Below, piece after piece: positions 24,301 through 39,200 of a stretch of 64,000 nucleotides of DNA; the stretch's first letter is position 1; each line of letters opens with the position of its first letter. The position numbers and the translations under genes are program-made. Source of the stretch: Eudromia elegans (taxonomy: Eukaryota; Chordata; Aves; Tinamiformes; Tinamidae); the NCBI GenBank assembly GCA_003342815.1, contig PTEX01000003.1, positions 1,987,763-2,051,762 on the forward strand, given 5' to 3'. The notes under the pieces were generated by a model that saw only the letters and a program-made list of their open reading frames with translations, was not told where the DNA came from and ran no database searches.

Positions 24301-27238
24301 CTGCTTATGTTTTTCAAATAAATACTTCTTAATTTCCTACTGAATTGCTCAGTTAAGCACCTGTAAGATAATATAATAAGATCTGCTTTATTATGCACTT
24401 AGGAACATTATGAATAACTAACTACACCCTTATAGTTGTGGTCCTGTTCTTACTTTTATTTTAATTTCTTTCTTCATGTGCTTTTTAAGCCAACACTCCA
24501 GACTGTAAAGGCTTTGATTCTTTTTTATTTTTTCATTTAGATGCTCAGAGAAATTAAGTAATAGGGAATTCATGAAGCAGCTTAAATTGTCCTCCTGTAC
24601 AAGAAATAAATAATACTTTTTTGGGGTTAGCTTTCTTTTTTTCCAGGATGCTTTCAGTTTGACGGATGAAGCTCTTAATAAGCAGCAATGAGAGTTGGTT
24701 TGCGTTAGTCTCACATAAAACAGGACTGCAAATAACAGAAATTAGTGTTGGCAGCTACTTAAGAATCCTTTTGGTTTTGGTTAATTGGACTTCTTAGCCT
24801 CTCTAATTCCACTTTCAAGAGAAACTTCCCCGCACAAGCTCCAAGAAAAATGGAATGCTAACTTTTTGTTGCCAATAATTTATACCTGTAGGCATTTTCT
24901 TGAGGAATTATCTAGATGCCTGGTGAAATGGATGAACAAAATTATTTCCAGGAGTGAGTGGAAGTGAGAGTTAAAATTCATTTGGCCAAATTTTGTGATT
25001 TTTGGAGCACCTCTTCCTAGCATTTTGTCTCCTATTCATTTTCAATATGTATGGTTGCTCTTTTAAGTTTCCTACTGTCTTTCCTTTTGTCTCTATTTTG
25101 TTCCTTTCAAACTAAGTAGAGAACTTGAAGGGGGAAGTGAATTGGAAAGCTCATTTCAGCCGAGAGCCTCTCAGCTTTAACTGCTATTACATTTTGTGCT
25201 TCAAATAAAGCAAGGCAGATGATTGGAAAAAACCCCCCACGTAATAAATGTTCTCCCAGCTAGACTTTGTATGTCTCAGGCATGATTTTGCTGAACCAAT
25301 AACTCTGACCTCTCATATCAAGGAGAGCTGGCAGCTTTTGACTCTTGCTTTCTTACAAGAGCAGAATGAGAGTCATCTAGCTTGGGTAGAGAGTTCTGGG
25401 GTTTTACCATAAAAGAGCGCAATAAAAATAGCACTTGCAGACTAGCACTCCAGCTATCCCCTAGCTTCCAGTTTCAAACGGGATGTCTTGTGGGAGAGGC
25501 CTTCCGTCTTTTTCCAAGAGCAGATAAGTGTTTCATCGTGTCTCTCAGCTGGACTTTTGTCACTGAAGTTGTGCAGCCTGATTCCTACCCCAGCCCCACT
25601 CCAGGTGGGTGGTGGTGGTTGCGATGTCCAACACAAATTTTGTGAGGCAAACAGTGCGGGAGGTGATTCAGCTGAGACCAATGGAGATGTTCTTTTCATT
25701 TTGAAAACGAGGAAGGAGAACTCAGGGTGTTAACAGAAGAAGACAGTAGGCTGGTGGAGAGATTAAAGTGCATGAAGAATCACTGAGAAGTCAAACATTC
25801 TTGTTTGCAATTTTTTTCTTTTTTTTTTTGTCTTTAATGATTTTGTCTTTTAGCTCTTTAGAAAGGAATTGTAGCAGGCCACAATAAAGACACTAAACTT
25901 ACAGGTTTGGGGAGGTAGAATAACAACCTGACAAGAATGAGTGAAACTTCTGAAAAGCTGGTGATATTTCCAACTGTATTGGCTTTGCATATAACCTGAT
26001 TCTAATTATGTTGACCTACTGCCTAAGTGCAGAATTTTTTTTGCACCAAATATTTGAAATCAATTCTTTGAGAATTGAAGTCAAAGAAGTAATAGCCCAT
26101 TTGCTAAACAGGGCATACCTGTTTGGAATAAATGCAGAAACTTCAGTTTGCACCAAATTATGGTCCAGGAGGAAAGAATAGCCATACTGGGTCATACTAG
26201 AGAATGGTTCTGATATGTATGGCAAAATGCTTTCGGAGGTCCTTGGTTCAGTTTAATGCTACTGCAGTCTAGTCGCCTTTGAACTATCAGAAGAACTAGA
26301 GTTTTGTCTGCAGTTCAAATGCTGAATCATGTGCAAATATGCAATTCCTTGGTCTGAAGTCAGTATTTATAACTGAACAGACAAGACTGTGGTTACAGTA
26401 CCAGCCTTGTTATGTTGTTCATGCATCTTCATGCTGTTGCTCTTTTGAATAAGCTTGTGGAAGTTTATATAGCCGGGGTTCTGATCTTGAGATCACAAGT
26501 GCTAATATTCTGGCAGATGGAGGAGAAAGACTTTGAATGGCAGGCATCTCTAGAATTTACCTTATATTTATAAAACTGTTTATTTTTAAACAAGTTATTA
26601 AAAAAGGAACTAATGAATTAAAAAGTCACAATTAAATTGTCTTATGCCAAAATTAATTGCTTTCCATACCTAACTTTAAGGCATTAGGCTAGCTAACATT
26701 TGCAGATTCATTTACACTAATGAAGAGATGCATTGACTTAGTGTGCTCTCTGTTGTGATAGCAGTTCTTTCTTGGAATATGTAATGTTATACATTGGAAA
26801 TTATTAATCCTGATTCAGATTAGCATTACCGTTACATGCCAGTAGATGCCCTACAGAGCACGGTGACTCTCTTAGGACTTGACTAATTCTTGATCCTGTT
26901 GTCATACTGCAAAACAGAATTCTTGTGACTTTCCTGTCCCTTCCTGTGGCCGGCCTGCCTTTTCTAAGAGATTGTTCAGAATTTTGAGTTAGAGAGGTAC
27001 TGAATTTGTGGTTATTCAAGGATACACTCATGCCTTTCAAAATGCACAACTCCGTGCACACAAATAATGGAAAACCAGGTGAATCTAGTTTTCTGAAACT
27101 AAAAACCTTTGTTTCTTGAACACTTGAACAGTTTTGTAGCTGGTTCTCCTAACTGAAGAAAATTCTCCTAACTGAAGGAACAAGTAAATTACTGTTCTTC
27201 TGTTTTTGGGTGTGTGATTTTTTTTTTTTTTTTTTTTN

Positions 27239-27269
<31 letters not shown>

Positions 27270-30200
27270 CATTTGGCCTTGAGAGCTCAGTTTCTGAGAT
27301 GTCTCTATTACTTAAGTTACCTGATCATTGCATTAGCTTTTGCAGTCCAAAACAGGTGCATTTTTTATTAAATCCTTCAAGTTCCTAAGTCTGTAGTTTG
27401 CAATGGGAAACAGGAATTTAGAAAGGTGAGATTATAATTGTTTCATAGGTGCTGCAATATTGGTATACTGCTACACCTAAGAAAAAAAGATCTATGAGAT
27501 CCAGGTGTTGGCTAAGATGAGTCTGTTGAGCAAAGTGGTACTAGCTAAGTACCTGTAACCCATAACTGGAAGCTTGTCTGGTGTGCTAGGTCCTAATGAT
27601 GCACTGCAGTTACAGTGTGATCCTGCATCAGTGTGGAAGACTAGGTTGCTTTTCTCTTCTATTAGAATGGCCAGATTTTTAGAGGTAAACATTTCTTCTA
27701 AGAAACTCTCAAGTCAGAAATCTTCCCATCTTTAGTTACAGAACAGTATTTTGTTCCTAGATTATGTGGAAGTATTGCTTGCTGTTTGTTTGAGGGTATG
27801 CTGAGTTTGTTGTTTGTTTGAGGGTATGCTGAGTTTGCAACAAACTTTTCTTTATTTCCAAGTCCAATGTTCTTTGACAATTTCCAAAAAACCTTAGTAA
27901 TATCTCCCTTTTTTTTTAATGTGATTTTTTGTAATGGTTTTATTATAATGCTAACTTAAACTTTGTATTTCTGTGTTTGTAGGATGGAACAAAATTTATT
28001 TCTATTGGAGCTCTGTATTCTGAACTTGTTGCCGTTAGCAGTAAAGGAGAGCTCTATCAGTGGAAGTGGAGTGAGTCAGAGCCTTACAGAAATGCACAGG
28101 TACTGTACACCCTTAAATAATACCTTAAGAAGGCTTTATATACTTTGAATATCTAAAGTATTTTTCTTGTTTTCAAAGAATCCTTCATTACACCATCCAC
28201 GAGCCATGTTTTTGGGGTTAACCAATGAAAAGATAGTGCTTCTTTCTGCAAATAGCATTAGAGCAACTGTTTCCACTGAAAATAACAAGGTATGACATGT
28301 GGGATGTGGCATTGCTGAACACAATAAAGCTGTTTTTTCCAGCTACATGTATTGTAGAGCAGTTGTTTTTCGAGGTTTGTCTGTAGCAGAAGCTGATAAT
28401 CTTCATTCACTTGTTCATCTTTTTTTGTTCTATAGAAATATAAAACCTAACCAAAACTTAATTTATGGTTTTTTTTTAAAAAAAAATACAAGAATTTGAA
28501 TACAGAATACTGATAATACAAATTTTCAGTACTGTAAAGTTATTTCTGTAAGCTTTTCTGGCCAATCAGGAGTCAAGTTGGAACTGCAATATTTGATTTG
28601 ATGAAATGTATGTACTTGTTGAAGTGCTTGTAGAACATCTCTCTGTTTTGTCACTTCTTTTGTCTGGACTGGAAAAGAGAAAAAATGCCTCAAACTCAGT
28701 TTTAGGGGAAGAAAAGGTCATGTGGGATAATATCACAGGTGGGATTACTCAAGTATGCACATGTATTTTTTTTTTTTCTTTCAAAAATAGTAAATGTTAC
28801 ATTGTTTAAGAGGTGCAATTCTCTGTTTTCCTCTGTCCCTCCTCCCCTTCTTTTTTTCCCCTACTCTTTCCTGCTTTTCCTGTTCTTTTTCTTCCCTTCT
28901 CCTTTAGGTTGCTACCTGGGTGGATGAAACTTTAAGCTCAGTAGCTTCTAAGTTAGAGCACACTGCACAGACATACTCAGAGCTTCAGGGAGAGCGCATC
29001 GTTTCCTTACATTGTTGTGCTCTTTATACATGTGCTCAGCTAGAGAACAACTTGTATTGGTGGTAAGTAAATTCTGTGTTTGTGATGTGGTTTTATTTGA
29101 TATCTTCTCGTGCATATGAGTTTAGGTACCCATTTAAAAGTTTATACAGTTTCTTTGGTCCCAAGCAATTTGAATCTTTAAGAGAATAAAGTTATCCATA
29201 GGAGGTGCTCGTGTGATCAGTTCTTCCAGTTCTAAGATTACTTTGTGAAATAGTGCCGTATATTTTAAGCCTTTCAGGCCTTTTGCAAGTAAGTGTGGAA
29301 CAAACATAACCAGCTTTGAGGTCCCTCCAAAGTGCATACCTGACTTGGGTTAATTTATTAGCATTAATGCGTTGTTAGTGTGCATTATTTTGTCTCAACT
29401 TTGAGATTTGGTGTGTTCATATGTAATAGAAAAAGCTGCAAAAGAAAGGCTTTTTGCTTCCCCTCCTTCACCTGTAGCAGCTTCAGTCTGGCAAAGGATC
29501 CTTGGAGTCCCTCAGCCATATCCACAGAGCAAAAATGAGGCTTATCTTGGGCTGTAGTGAAGCTAAGACAGCAAATTCTGGAAATTGCCATTAGTCATAG
29601 CAAAACTGTTAGCTCCTGCAGAGGGGAAAATTGCCAGCTTCAACTGTGTCTGGAGCACATCAACTCAGACAGATCTTAAGGCACTTTGGGCTCGAATGAA
29701 AGTCATCATTTGGTAATGACATTTCTTCTGCGCTCTCCCCCTTTGTCGTTGTCCTTCTTGTAAGTTAGAAAGTTGAGATGAATCCTGGAAGGTGGGGATG
29801 GATGCAGAAAAAGGTGTCATTTCTGCAGTACTTCGAGATTTTGGAGAAGGTCTCAGCGAGCTGTGTATTTAGACATGACTGTGTTAAACAGAAAAAATAA
29901 ATTGTTCAAGGGTATAAACATAGCACTTCTTTCATAGCCTTTTGTTAATATTATGTGTTTTTCCACAGGGGAGTAGTTCCTTTCAGCCAAAGGAAGAAAA
30001 TGCTAGAAAAAGCCAGAGCAAAAAACAAAAAGCCCAAGTCTAGTGCTGGTATTTCCTCAATGCCAAACATAACTGTTGGAACACAGGCAAGTTCAGATGT
30101 CATATGTGACGTATTTATAGTGTTGTATGATGAACCTACAGTCTGTTCTTAAAAAGAATAACAGTTCAGGTTACTCTCCTGCTATGCACAAAAATCCTAT

Positions 30201-33200
30201 AAATAATTTGGAATAAAAATATATTATTATTATGTGACTGTAAAATGATGTATTCTCCTAGTGTATATCTTTAACCTTATTAGTATAATTGTTACTGTAA
30301 ACACAGAAGAAAAAATGACACACGCGCAAATACTAAATTCTAACTTCTCTGCGTCCTTCTTACCTGTTGAGTACCTTTGAAGGTATAAAAGTATAGAGAT
30401 GGTATGCTTAAAAGAGCAGTTAGCTTTGTAAATGGCCTTGTGTTTAACTGCCTGCACAATCAGAGTCTGTGGTTGATTCACACAGGGCTATGGGCATTTG
30501 GTTTTAATATTTTTTACCAAAAAAATGATTAATTGCTGATGCAGAACTTTGTTTCTTCTTGTGATGATTACCAGAACTAGTGTGAGCTGAAACAGCTCCC
30601 TTGTGGAGAGCTCCCAGAGCGTTCTCTTCCGCTCTGGGATCAGTCTTCATTTTTAGCCTATTTTTTCCCTTTTTGAGCTGAGCCTCTAAATTGTATAATA
30701 AACAGTTGCACTTCCAAAGCTCCTGTTTTCAGCTGCGAGTTGTACAACAACCCTTTTCTTCTAGCAAAGTTCACAGTGCATCACACTGACTTTCCTTGTC
30801 ACCTAGTTCCATAGGTTTTCGTTTCTGGTTTTTGGCTGCTAAAAGTGTCACCAAGAAAATGCTTGTATATATGGCTTTCCTCACTATGATCCACTGTTCT
30901 CATAGAAATAAATACTTTTGTCTTTAGGTGTGTTTAAGAAATAACCCCCTCTATCATGCTGGAGCAGTTGCTTTTTCAATCAGTGCTGGAATTCCTAAAG
31001 TGGGTGTCTTAATGGAATCCGTTTGGAACATGAACGATAGCTGCCGATTTCAGCTTCGGTCACCAGAGAGCTTGAAAAACATGGAGAAAGCCGGCAAAAC
31101 TACCGAGGCCAAGTAAGTGTGCTGAAGGAAGGGACGCTCGTGCACACAGAGCACTTGTTTAACATTAACATTCTTTTGCTTGTTGTTTGATTAAAAATGG
31201 GAAGGAAGGTCTTAAACTTTTTTATACCAGATAGTCACTTAATTTTATTGTTAATTCTGCTAAGTGTGCAGAAATGCTTCCTGCAAGGAAGGTGTCTCAG
31301 TTATCTGAAATAACTAGGGAAGTGTTACGATGCAAGATGAATACTAGGTTAAAACCTAAGTATTCTTCCCCTCCACTCTCAGGCAGTATTTCAGAACGTT
31401 TCCAAGGTCTCATGTTTGGATACACTGAAAGTGATTTTGTTCATAAGAATGAACATGGTGTTGGCCCTTCATGGTGTTGTGAGACACCTTTCAGCCTGTC
31501 CATACTTTGAATAAAATCATTTGGATTGGCAGTTATTTAAATTTTTCTGTAAAGGTTAAAGTTTACTTATTTCAGAACTTCAGATGACTGTGTAAAACTA
31601 AGAATTCTTTATGCCACATCTGAGAATAGTTGTACCCTGTGTTGTCATGTTTATGCTCAATAATGTTAAATTAATCCCTGATTATGAAGCACAGCACTAA
31701 TCAGAATATGCAATGTATTGTCTTGATTATGGCATTTTGTTCAAAAGTGTGAAGTTATTTAATTAAAGCATTTGCTGAAAAAAAAAACCCCTTTGATTAT
31801 TACAAAAATCGTTATGTGGAACATGGCTGAGACTTCACCTTCTTGTTCCTTTGTCTTAGTAACACTTCTTGTTCCAGGCCTGAGAGCAAACAGGAACCAG
31901 TGAAAACGGAGATGGGTCCTCCTCCATCCCCAGCTTCTACCTGTAGTGATGCATCCTCCATAGCAAGCAGTGCATCGATGCCATATAGTAAGTAATGTAG
32001 ATAGCTTGTAGTAGTAAATGATTTGTGCATTGTTTAGTAAATGGCAGCTATAGAAAGATAAGGCATTAATTTCAGAAATTGGAGAAAAATAAAAATCCTT
32101 TTTGTCTCTTCACAATGAACCACTATGTGTATAAATATATAAAAGAACTTACATATTTAAGTAATGACTACTTGATGTAAGGTGTAACTAAGTAGACTTA
32201 TAGTAATTCTTTTCAGAATTGAAGGTGATTTACAGAAAGATAGAAGACAAAGTTGCTTTTTATTTCTAATTGGAATTCAGTAGCGAACCTGTTTAGGACC
32301 AAGGTATTGAACTTGCTTAGGAAAATTCCTTTACAGATTTAGATGCTCTTGCACAATTTGCCTCAGAAGTGACCTTCAGAGGGGCAAAACTGTAGCTGAT
32401 CGTCCTTATTACATAAAAATGTCTAAAACCAAACATTCTTTACTGGGCATGTTACAAGTAGTTGGGAAAGTTTTTGTAGTGCAAGTTGGTTTTCAGGACC
32501 CTGAAATGCTGTGTTAGAATTCTGTGTCCTGAGCCCTGAGTCAATGTAATTGACTTCTGATGCATCTTTTTTGTTTGTTTGTTTGTTTGTTTGTTTTTGT
32601 CCTCCATTTAAATGCGTACATCTTATAAAGGGTTTATTACAATACCATCATTTGAAGGAATCTTCTCTGTGGCCCTGTAGCTTCTAGTTGTTCACATGCT
32701 GCAGTTTTAAAAACTGTCCAACTAGAGAATCAAATGGCCTCATACAAAGATTGAGAATCTCTTATGCTCAGATCTGCAGTACTGATTTATAGTATTAGTA
32801 GAACCTTCTATTATTGGTGCCTTCTGTTTTGTAGCTCTTTCAACTGTAAGTATCCTATGACTATACCTTTGCTTGGCATTTTGAACTGCTATTTGAAGTT
32901 AGTGTTACGGTTGGCTGAAAAAAGGATCTGCTTTTTTTAAAATTGTGTTGATAATATTATACTAAAGAAACTCATTTCAGGAAATGAAAGCTTTTGTCAT
33001 AGTTAATTTAGCCAAGTTATGAGTTTAATTTTTGATCTAGAGTTTACTGTAGTTTCTACTCAGATAATGTCTTGGAAACAAATCTTAACTGTACTGCAAT
33101 TACTATAAGTCCAAATCTCTACTTTTTTGCCTCTATTTGCTGTTCTTTTAGAAATTTGTTAAAAAAATGCATAGGTTACTGAACAGGCAGACTTTTGCAA

Positions 33201-36200
33201 AGGGATGTAAAGTGCTCTTCAGCAGTGCTGAGTGCAGGATGTTACAATCTCAGTCTTGTTATAGAATAAATATGCAAAAATGACTTGTATTCTAATTACA
33301 TTATATAGTAACTTTCTTTAGCCATATTTTTCTTTTTTTGAGTATATAGTATTAATGACATTAAAGATGTCTTTGTTTCTCTGATAAAGGGTCTTTACTG
33401 GTGCTAATTCAATAGAAAAACATGAAAGTGGCATGAAACACTGCTATGTACCTTTGACTTAGGTGGTTTAAAAAGATTATTGTTAACTTCTTTAGATTTG
33501 AATGATGAAACTCTCTTTTTGGGGGAAAGATTTGGTGTTTAACGTATTTATTTCAATTTTTTATTTTTATTTTCTTTTGTGTTAGAACGACGACGATCTA
33601 CTCCTGCCCCAAAAGAGGAGGAGAAAGTGAATGAAGAGCAGTGGTCCCTGAGGGAAGTTGTGTTTGTAGAAGACGTTAAGAATGTTCCTGTTGGCAAGGT
33701 TTGTCAAAAATACTCTCTCCAACCATCTTAAAGATAGGTCATTTTTTCCATGTAGATAAGCACACTGGTAGAGTGTGCTGCACACTTAGTGCTATGCACT
33801 TTCGGCTTTGTATATAGCAAACATTAAACTCTTAGTTCAGACTTACACTGAGAATGTCTTCTGTTTCTACCTGTATGACCCTTTTTACAGATTTTTATTT
33901 GTGCACAACAAAATGATAGCAGTCAACTGAATGTGTTTTCGAAAAAGAAATGCTGAATCTTGAAAATAACTTTCCTGTCCTTTAAGTTTAAACTAAGTGT
34001 TTTAAAACCTGTATGTGATATGACATTTAAAAAAACTCTTCAGAGGTTAGAGCAACAGCTCCCACATTTGTCCAGTTAGACTGAAGGATTACGTGTGTTG
34101 TGACTCTCAAATACCAGCTGAATTCTTGGGAGAATCTTCTAATCAAAGAACAGGATATAGGATACATCAGATACAGGTCATGTGCTTACTGGAGAGTATT
34201 CTTTTTTTATTTTCATTAATGTGACAGTATATATATTTAATTTCACTAGCACAAAAGCCTATTTGTTTGCTCTTTGGGATCATCATTTTCTCTTTCAGTT
34301 CTTGATTTCTCCTTCTGTATTGTGTGATATCAGGAAGGATTAGGTCATCTAGACAGTTCCTTGTCCCTAGCAAAGAAGACATCTAGACAACTCTTCAAAA
34401 ATAGGAATGGCAGCACAGATTTTCTATGAAATGAAAAGGCTGGCTTGCTTTCTATTTGGTTCATGGGAGATTTATAAACAGAAGAAGCCAATAAAAATTC
34501 TTCGAAGGAAGGAGACCCACAGTGAACTTTCACTATCTTGTTTAGGTCATTTTTGTAGAGGAAGGTATGAAAGAACTTATTTTGACAAAACAAGTACCTA
34601 TAAGCAAGGTTTTGAGATGTAGTTGGTGTCACTGTGCCACTCTCACCAGATCTGGACAAGCAATGTTGCCTTTATCTGTCCTTCCCCTTTTCAGAACAGA
34701 GATGCTTTTAACTGCTTTTGTATATAGTTGTAAAGGTGTCTTGCTTAGTGGGCAGTGTTGAGAACAAATACTCCAATAAATAGAGATGACTTAAAATTTT
34801 GACGCACTAATAGTTTTTACTGAGATACACTCAAATGCTGAAATTGTTGTCTTCTGAATAGAATTATTAATTCTGGTTTATTTTTTATCAGTCATTTAAG
34901 GCCAAGAAGTATTTTTTTATTGTTGATCATTAAGTATGATATACTTTTATAGTGCTTTATATTGTTATTTGCATTTTTTCCTGTTACAATTTTGCAATGC
35001 TTTGTTAACTTCAAAGTTTAAACAGAATTCAACACAGAAAATGGTAAAAAAAATCCTTAGTGATAGAAAAGTTTGGGACAAAAATACATTTTTTTAAATA
35101 TGTGTATGTGTATATATATGTGTGTGTATATATATACATATATACACACTCACACACATTCTGTTTGTGATTTGGTTCGGTTCTGCCATTATGTGTGAAG
35201 AGTTGGAGGCCCTGCAGTCTGCAGGGAGGACACTGTTCACACTGTTGTTTTACAGGCCTTCAAAACAGCTAATGTTGTTCATTGTGAAACAGCAGCGTTA
35301 ATAATTTAGCTTTTTTTAAGTTGAATTGGACAGAAAGATAATCTGACTTCTGTGCAGTCTGAACTGTTCTTTTTTGCGTAAATAATTCTCGAGTGTATTC
35401 AGATGCTCAGATTGCAAAAATATAGTAAAAAGGGTTTGGGCTTCTGTAAGTTTCCTGGGTTAAGGAGTCTATTCCTTTTAGGGAACACTCTAGATATCTT
35501 TGTCTGATTTTCCATGAGCTTTTGTTTACTGAATGACTTTATGAAAACTCGTGTTTCTCACTATGGATTGCCTTTGTAGCTGGAAAACCCTGCATGAGAA
35601 TATACTACTTCCCTGGGAGTTTGTTACCTTTGGCATCTCAGAAGACTGGAAAGGGTTGGAATTGCTGCTCGGAGTTTGAAGTACTTGATGCTACAAGACG
35701 TTGTGTCAAAAGGATAACACTTAGATTCTCTCAGATTGCCGTCATTATGTAAAATACTGGTCGAGGACATGAATAATGGGACTTCTTAGAGAAGTACTGA
35801 GCACTAATTTGTCAGATCTACTTTGACTGCAGCATAGAGTATATTTTACTAAAATAATCCATCTTTGAGTTCAAAATGTTGCCTTACATAATGGTTCAAG
35901 TTTGAATGAGTAAAAGAAGGAGCAGAAAAAATGATTGCTCTCTACTTAACTTTAGCAGGAGCATCTGAAATTTTGTAGATATATTTCCCATAGCATAAAG
36001 TGAAATAGCTGTAAGTTTCCATCAGAAAGTTTACCCTCTTTTAAAAGTATTACAGTACTGAGATACAAACTGAACTCTAGTTAGAGTTGCAACTACTTGA
36101 AGTTTCCATCCTGAAGCATTAGCTGACATTTGTATCTCTAAAATAACTTTATTTCTGGGAAGACTGTGTTCCTCTGATCTCGGGTGTATGTGAAAACTTT

Positions 36201-39200
36201 ATGAAGACTCCAGAGGGTGCCTAGTTAATATTTGGTCTAGGAGGAATCTTAAAGTTCTGTTTGAAGCAAGTAGGTGGCTTCAAATTTTAACATACTGCTT
36301 TTCTCTTTGGACTAGTCCTTTGGCTGATCTATTAACAATCTTCCACTGCGTTACAGGATCAGGGCTTGTGATAATTCTGATCTCAGTAGACTGCACAACC
36401 AGTGTTTTACACACTACGTCATAGATCAGGATTAATTACATTTGGTGCCAAAGGAACAAATGCCCAGTGTGTACTGAAAATGCAAAAATTCTTGTACTGG
36501 TCTATTCTTGAAAGAAAGCAAGAAAGCAGAAGAGTCTATCAGATAAATTCTTGGGATTTGGTCATCTCCTGGAAGTCTGATCTGATTTCAGTTTAAATAC
36601 TTTTGTGGACTTGGGATAAAACCAAGCCTTTATTCCTTTAAACCCATCATTAGATAAGGGAGAGAAGATGGTTTTCAACTAACAAGTTATAGAAGATTAT
36701 CAAACCAATGAGAGACTGATGGAGTGGAAAAGCCTGGCACTTGTCTCTTCTGCTGTTAGCATTGGTACAAACAGGCCCACTGGTCTGAGAAATGGGATGA
36801 AAATGTCTTCTTCCAGCATAGCTTAGACAAGGCTGGGGCTGAAGGAAGCCCTCGTTGCTGCTCGTGGACACTGAAGGGTTAGAAGGCGGTTTTGCCCATC
36901 CCGTGTGCATTGGGATATTTACCAAATGACATGAGCTCCTGGATTTCTTGTTTTAGAATGACTTCAAATTAGTATTTGGAACCACTGTTAGAGGAAAGCA
37001 TAGGGGACCTGGGTTGGAGCTGCTTTTTTTTGTTCTTTGGCAGCTGCGGTTCGTTTTGGTCTGAGGCTTCCATTGGCAGTGTCCAAGGCCTCCCCAAACT
37101 GCTTCTGTTCATCAAAGTTATTCCGGATCAGGTGAGACTTCCATATATTGTCAATTTTGCAGTTTCTATGCCTGGAAATCTTATCCAGTCCTGTGGATTT
37201 TGTGTAACATGAGCTGGATGGAATGCTTTATGTTCCTTAACTTGTACTTGGAATGTGCTGGTTTAGTCAGTCACTTAAACTTTTTATTTTTGATTTCCTT
37301 TCTGTCTGAGTGTGAAGCCTTCCAGTCAGAAGGATGACTTGAAAGAGCTCAAGGCAGATGCAGTACTAGAAGAGCTATCAAATCTCTTATAGGACTCTGT
37401 CTTTAATCCTTTGAAACTGAGTATTTTTTAAGATTGCCAGTATTTCTTTGGAAATAAGCTTTCTCCTTTGAGAGTAGAGATAGAAGCGTTTTCTGGTATT
37501 AAAATTATTTTCTTCTAGCAAGGAGAAGAAAAAAGAGCATAGATTTTTCTTGGTCTTCTGCTGCCGTCTCTTGAAAGTAAATGTGGTGATTCTGGATAGA
37601 GAAAAAAATCTATAGATTATCAGACCTAAACAAGTTTAACTTTGAAATATTGAAGTCCTGGTAGTCATCTTGCTTGTTTTTAGAGGATACTCAGTCCATC
37701 ATAAATGTAGTTTTAGACAAAGAACCCTAAGAGGAGATGTTGCAAGAGAAGTAGGGCTCAGTACCGATCTCCAGTTGATTTTTAAGGAAAGAACTTTTAT
37801 TGAAAGCTTTCTGCCCGTCAGTGTCTTGTCTTAATTTGACTTTTGCATAATGCCCTAAAGGAATATGGCTATGAACAGATAGTAAAGGTAGAAGAAATAA
37901 CAAGTATGTTTATCTTTCCGTTATTTCTTTTTGAACTTTTTTTTTCTTTCCACTGAAGTGGGATATCAGATCTGGTTATATTGTAAGTAAAAATGTGGAT
38001 AAAAAGAGATTTTTCTTTTCAAGAAACTGATTTAAGCTTTTTTTCCCCACCCCCCATTTGTTTGATTCTGTTCTTTTAATATGATCCTTATAAGGCAGAA
38101 GTTTGTGCATAGTTGTGTAAAATGCTTGTTTCTAATTGAAATTTTTAGAAAGTGAGAAGTTGCATAATGATATGAACAGTGTGAGCACATGGGTTTTATA
38201 AGCTGGTGTGTATCAATCCTTTAAGCTTAGTGTTGTATTTTTTTCTGGTTAATGTGTTTTTCAGTGAATACAGACTTGTGGCTCAGTTCAGTTAGAGGAA
38301 TGTTAATGTTGCTCATTTATCTTGGTTAGTGGCAGCCCATTGAAATACATCTTTGCCTGTCCGTCTGTGTTCTCCGCAGTTGCTATCAAATTTCCATTTA
38401 AGTTCCTCGTTGCTTGCCATGTGCGTAGAAAGATTATTTGCATTTCTTTTTGCAGACAAACAGTATTAGGTGTTAAACTAAAGAACTTAATTTTAATTAT
38501 CATATGAAGACATGAATTTCTTCTCAAAATTTTAATAAACATATTTTCCAGTTTTCCAACATGAATGTTAAATAGTGTTAAAAGAAAAAAGCAGGCACAA
38601 ATGAAACCAGTTGTAGCATATACATCTTAAAAGATTGAGCCTTTAAATTGGTCAGTGTTTTTTTTGAACATGTGAAAAGAATTAAGGTGGTGGCATTGAA
38701 GCAGCCAGAAAGCACGTGAAAAAAGCTTTGACTTAGAGATAATTTCCCCTCACCACTTCCTCCTGCAAATTGTTTATAAACTTGAAGCTTTATGAAGGAC
38801 ACTTCATAGGTCCTGTTAGACGCTGGTTATTTAGAATCATCTGTTTTCAGAAGAGACCCACATTTAAAAGGCCTTTTTGGCAGCCTTTTAGTCACTTAAA
38901 ATATCTGCAAACTGGACAGAGAATTGATGGTTCAGCCATCAACATGTGATCACAGGCTTCCAAATTAGGCTGTTCCACGGACAGCCTTGGAAAAAAATAT
39001 GATTGCACCTTGATTCAATTATTTTGACCAAATCATGTTTTTTCTCAAGAATATTATCTTGTGAGCCTCATATCAGATCTGTCTTTGTATATTCTAGATC
39101 AAAGTTAATGTTTGTGAATCTTTCGTGTAGGTCTGAGTTTTGAGACTTGCTGGCAGATTCTTCCAGCCGTTGGTGTCTAGGAGCTCTGCTGCAAGGGGGA

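Larger units (their letters stand above)
24253..27982 (+). other. UBR5: UBR5 intron 9
   Basis: About 3.7 kb. It holds a 49-nt poly-T with one N (27218-27266), a 19-bp tandem repeat (27144-27181) and a 28-bp tandem duplication (27784-27839). A moderately GC-rich patch around 25440-25660 contains overlapping ORFs without recognised similarity. Confidence 0.8.
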
